Source of the DNA: Chloroflexota bacterium
GTDB lineage: Bacteria > Chloroflexota > Anaerolineae > DTPP01
Assembly: GCA_012514615.1 (NCBI GenBank)
Contig: JAAYZY010000532.1
Span: 1 to 7,366, forward strand
DNA: 7,366 nucleotides
Reading direction: 5' to 3'
The position numbers and the translations under genes were made by a program. How positions within the stretch are numbered: position 1 is the first letter of the stretch; the number at the start of each line of letters is the position of its first letter. The notes beneath the pieces were generated by a model. The model saw only the letters and a program-made list of their open reading frames with translations, ran no database searches and was not told where the DNA came from. This document shows, in pieces, positions 5,095-7,366 of the stretch.

Positions 5095-7185
5095 CTACTC
5101 CCAGCGCCGGGCCAGGCTGTCGGGCTCCAGCCACAACTGGTAGTCAGCCCGTTCGGTGGTCGTCGGAGCCACAGCGCTCACGGCCAGCACCACCCGCCGC
5201 ACCCCTGATGGAAGATCCTCCGGCGCCCACGAAGCGCGGCCCTGGCCGTCCACGGCGATGGGCATCACCTGGGTCTCTCGGCTGCCCTGCAGCACCGCCT
5301 GTAGCAGCCACCCTTGAGGCAGCACATTGTCGCTGCGCACGAAGCCTTCGGCCTGCCAGCCGCCCTCGCCTGTTTCCACATCCTCGTAGTACCCCAGCTC
5401 GGGGATGCGCAGTTCGTCCACCAGTAGCCCGGGGTGGTTCACCGCGTCGTCGGTCACCACCTCGAAGCGAAGCAGCACCTCCCCGCCGGCAAAGGCGCTC
5501 AGGTCCACCTGCTCCAGAATCCAGACGGGCTCAGCCCCTCCGCTCAGGCCGTTGTAGCCATGGCCCAGGTTGTTGCCGGTAGGGTTGCTGTCCGTGGTGT
5601 GGCGTCCCTGCAGAAGCGTCCACGAACGCCCGCCGTCTGCCGACGCGGAGATGTATGCATAGTCGTAGTCCCGTTCCAGGTCGTACCACAACTGCACCTC
5701 CAGCGTGGCCTGGCTCAGCCCCGACAGATCGAAGGCTCGGGTCAGGCGGGTGTTGACGTCATCGCCGCGGTTGGACCACCAGGCATAACGCCCGCTGGCT
5801 GCCCCGACCGGCGCCAGGGGCGCTTCGGCGCTGCCCACAAAGCGCAGCGTCCCCAGGTCATCGGCGGAGAACTCCAGGTAGTCCACCCCATACTGGCGCA
5901 CCGAGCCGCTGTAGGGCGTGCCGCGGTCGGCGCGCAGCCGTTCCGTGGTCGGTGTGGCGAAATCCAGCGTGCGGTAGCCATAGCGACCATCGGCGAAGGT
6001 CGGATCATCCAGCAGGTTGGCCGCCACCCAGTCGGCGAACAGGGCGTTGAACGTCTCCCCGCCCACCAACGGCAGCGTCTGGTCGAACCCCAGCTCACCA
6101 TCGCCTTCAGCTTCCACCAGCAGGCGCACCGCCGGCGCCCCGTACCGCTCCAGGAAGTAGGCCATGAGCAGGTAGGTGGCCCCATAGCGCGGGCCGTTCT
6201 CCTCGTCGCCCCAGGTGGTGAGCTGCATGTCCGGTTGGCGCAGGTACGACAGGTAGAGGTTGCCCACCGGCAGGCCGCACACCTGCTGAGCCAGCATGGA
6301 AAGCCCCTCGTTGACCCAGGCTGACTCGTTGCGGTCCTGGTACCAGTGGATCATGTGCTGGAATTCGTGGGCTAGGGTGCTGTCGTATTCCTCATTGCCC
6401 GGCCGTCGGTAGTCCAGGCTGATGTAGAACATCTCCCGCTGGTTGCTGAACGGGTTGGCTAGACGGGAGTACTCGTCGGCGGCCGAGAAGTATCCCCCCA
6501 CCCCGCCCAAGTTGTGGGCATGCAGGATCACCAGCTGCGGGTCGCCATCCACGCCGGGCGTCCACTCTGACCCAAAGTAATCCCGCCCGATGGGGTAGGT
6601 GTGCTGCTCGAAACGCTCCGCCGAACGGCGCAGCTCATCGAGGTCCACCTTGGCCCCTTCTTCCACCCACATCTGGGCATGGTCGGTCTGATAGCGCAGC
6701 ACGGCCCTGATCTGCACGTGCTCGCGGGTGTCGGTGTTGGCGATCCAGAAGGTATCTACGTCGCCCACCTCGTAGGGGTGAGGCTCGGCGGCGGCCACCG
6801 CGGAGATTGGCATGCCTCCATAGCGCAGGCGGCTGGCCAGCTCCGCCAGATCCCGATGGGGAAGCTCTGCGTTGCGCAAGGCCTCCAGGGTAGTCGGGGT
6901 CTCGGTCGCAGTCGGAGCTTGGGTGGCGGTCGGCGTGGCCAGGAGCGCGGCGGTTGGCGTCGCCGAAGGGCGCAGCGCCAAGGGGGTGGCGGTGCCGGTA
7001 GGCACACGCGTAGGGCTTGCCGTCTCTGAAGGCAGAGCGGGCGGCTGGGGGCTGGCGGCGCCCTGCGACTGCAGCCACCAGAACGCCCCGCCAACCAGCA
7101 AGGAGCCGCAGCAGAGGCTGGCCAGCAGAAAGAGGGCGCAGGCCCAGAGGGTGCGCTGTGCCGAAGGCGTTGTGCGGCTGTTCAC
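5095..7185 (-). CDS. Membrane-anchored zinc metalloprotease with immune-inhibitor-A-like C-terminal domain
   Basis: This is a 696-residue exported protein, probably held on the outer face of the membrane. Residues 12-37 form a hydrophobic signal anchor after a short basic N-terminus; its Cys pair is not in a good lipobox. Residues 42-100 are a Pro/Thr/Ala/Ser-rich linker with TPTAT-type repeats. The catalytic domain spans about 105-400: HEFQH at 273-277 (bases 6355-6369) supplies two Zn ligands and the catalytic Glu, and NEGLS at 292-296 gives a likely third ligand, Glu293. HEFQHMIHW plus NEG is gluzincin-like and recalls the hyicolysin (M30) type, not the M6 metzincin-type motif. Residues about 465-620 match the C-terminal part of immune inhibitor A: YAWWSNRGDD, LWYDLERDYDYAYISAS, DGGRSWTLL, WILEQVDLSAFAGGEVLLRF, GLLVDELRIPELGY. 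The start is GTG 7185, overlapping the previous stop as GTGA. Substrate is unknown; extracellular peptide turnover or processing of envelope proteins are both possible. Confidence 0.85.
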   Translation of the reverse strand: MNSRTTPSAQRTLWACALFLLASLCCGSLLVGGAFWWLQSQGAASPQPPALPSETASPTRVPTGTATPLALRPSATPTAALLATPTATQAPTATETPTTLEALRNAELPHRDLAELASRLRYGGMPISAVAAAEPHPYEVGDVDTFWIANTDTREHVQIRAVLRYQTDHAQMWVEEGAKVDLDELRRSAERFEQHTYPIGRDYFGSEWTPGVDGDPQLVILHAHNLGGVGGYFSAADEYSRLANPFSNQREMFYISLDYRRPGNEEYDSTLAHEFQHMIHWYQDRNESAWVNEGLSMLAQQVCGLPVGNLYLSYLRQPDMQLTTWGDEENGPRYGATYLLMAYFLERYGAPAVRLLVEAEGDGELGFDQTLPLVGGETFNALFADWVAANLLDDPTFADGRYGYRTLDFATPTTERLRADRGTPYSGSVRQYGVDYLEFSADDLGTLRFVGSAEAPLAPVGAASGRYAWWSNRGDDVNTRLTRAFDLSGLSQATLEVQLWYDLERDYDYAYISASADGGRSWTLLQGRHTTDSNPTGNNLGHGYNGLSGGAEPVWILEQVDLSAFAGGEVLLRFEVVTDDAVNHPGLLVDELRIPELGYYEDVETGEGGWQAEGFVRSDNVLPQGWLLQAVLQGSRETQVMPIAVDGQGRASWAPEDLPSGVRRVVLAVSAVAPTTTERADYQLWLEPDSLARRWE
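6886..7062 (-). other. Pro/Thr/Ala-rich low-complexity linker segment
   Basis: This part of the protease gene encodes residues 42-100, made almost only of Pro, Thr, Ala, Ser and Leu, with repeated PTATxT-like units. The DNA behind it is a degenerate tandem repeat that mixes CCN and ACN codons. Such linkers behind a membrane anchor are typical of exported Chloroflexota proteins. It probably spaces the protease from the membrane and could be glycosylated. Confidence 0.7.
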
Positions 7186-7366
7186 GGAGTTCTCGCTTTC
7201 ACCAGCGCTCCCTGCAGCAGCCAGCGCCCGTCAGCCAACACAAGCTCCCAGTTGGCGTCATACGTTGTGGCGCGCACAGTTCCCCCCTCGTCCGGCGCGT
7301 CGACCTCTAGGGTGACCCAGACGTGGGCGATCTGGTCGCTCACGTCCAGCGTGTTGGCCGCCACCA
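7182..7366 (-). CDS. Partial protein with NTF2-like C-terminus (5' end outside window)
   Basis: Only the last 61 or so codons are present; the frame is open to the window edge, so the GTG near 7364 is probably internal. The visible part is soluble and made of beta strands: HVWVTLEVDAPDEG, then TTYDANWELVLADGRWLLQG, ending ALVKARTP. Alternating strands with an 'xW.L...DGRWLL.G' finish are common at the end of NTF2-like (SnoaL/DUF4440-type) domains, but this is a weak fold-level guess. The stop codon overlaps the GTG start of the metalloprotease by four bases, so the two are very likely in one operon and translationally coupled. Confidence 0.55.
   Translation of the reverse strand, partial: VAANTLDVSDQIAHVWVTLEVDAPDEGGTVRATTYDANWELVLADGRWLLQGALVKARTP

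Noticed and set aside
5434..6324. 296-codon + strand open frame antisense to the metalloprotease
   Set aside because: It has no recognisable motif and lies opposite the well-supported protease, including its HExxH site and C-terminal domain.
7107..7122. Lipoprotein signal at the Cys pair near residue 25 of the metalloprotease
   Set aside because: The residues before the Cys pair (LASLCC) do not place a small residue directly before a Cys as a lipobox needs; an uncleaved or ordinarily cleaved signal anchor is more likely.

Overview
This window appears to be chromosomal DNA of a high-GC (by eye about two-thirds G+C) bacterium. A Chloroflexota (Anaerolineae-like) source is my best guess. The main hints are the Pro/Thr/Ala ('TPTAT') linker behind a membrane anchor in an exported protease, the immune-inhibitor-A-type C-terminal domain, and the very hydrophobic, Ala/Leu/Gly/Trp-rich membrane proteins. 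This is an inference; there is no rRNA or marker gene here to settle it.

Layout. The left part (1-1018) reads on the + strand. It holds the C-terminal end of an Acr3-type arsenite efflux permease, then a small protein with a C-x2-C-x4-C-x16-C iron-sulfur motif. These look like the end of an arsenic-resistance operon whose other genes lie to the left. Only 34 bases separate them from the end of a convergent gene block.

The rest (1053-7366) reads on the - strand and looks like one tightly packed transcription unit. In order of transcription it contains: the end of a protein with an NTF2-like C-terminus (partial); a membrane-anchored zinc metalloprotease with an HEFQH...NEGLS site and an immune-inhibitor-A-like C-terminal domain; three consecutive polytopic membrane proteins; and, after a 61-base gap with a strong ribosome binding site, a soluble DUF6125 / ATC-hydrolase-like protein. 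Two junctions are 4-base GTGA overlaps and two others are under 10 bases, so translational coupling is likely.

The most interesting part is the membrane trio at 1666-5085. The outer two are recognisable as distant relatives of the proton-channel subunits of complex I, Mrp antiporters and group 4 hydrogenases (NuoL/M/N type). In my hand alignment each has lost the conserved Glu and Lys residues of the proton path. The middle one is a 7-helix protein that can be read as two NuoK-like 3-helix units joined by one helix. No quinone-binding, Fe-S, flavin or hydrogenase subunit is visible here. The trio may be an undescribed complex-I-derived membrane module co-transcribed with an exported metalloprotease; what it transports, if anything, cannot be told from sequence alone.

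The sequence has no gene-free stretch above 300 bases. I saw no tRNA, rRNA, CRISPR array, insertion sequence or convincing intrinsic terminator. No promoter for either block is in view, since both start outside the window.
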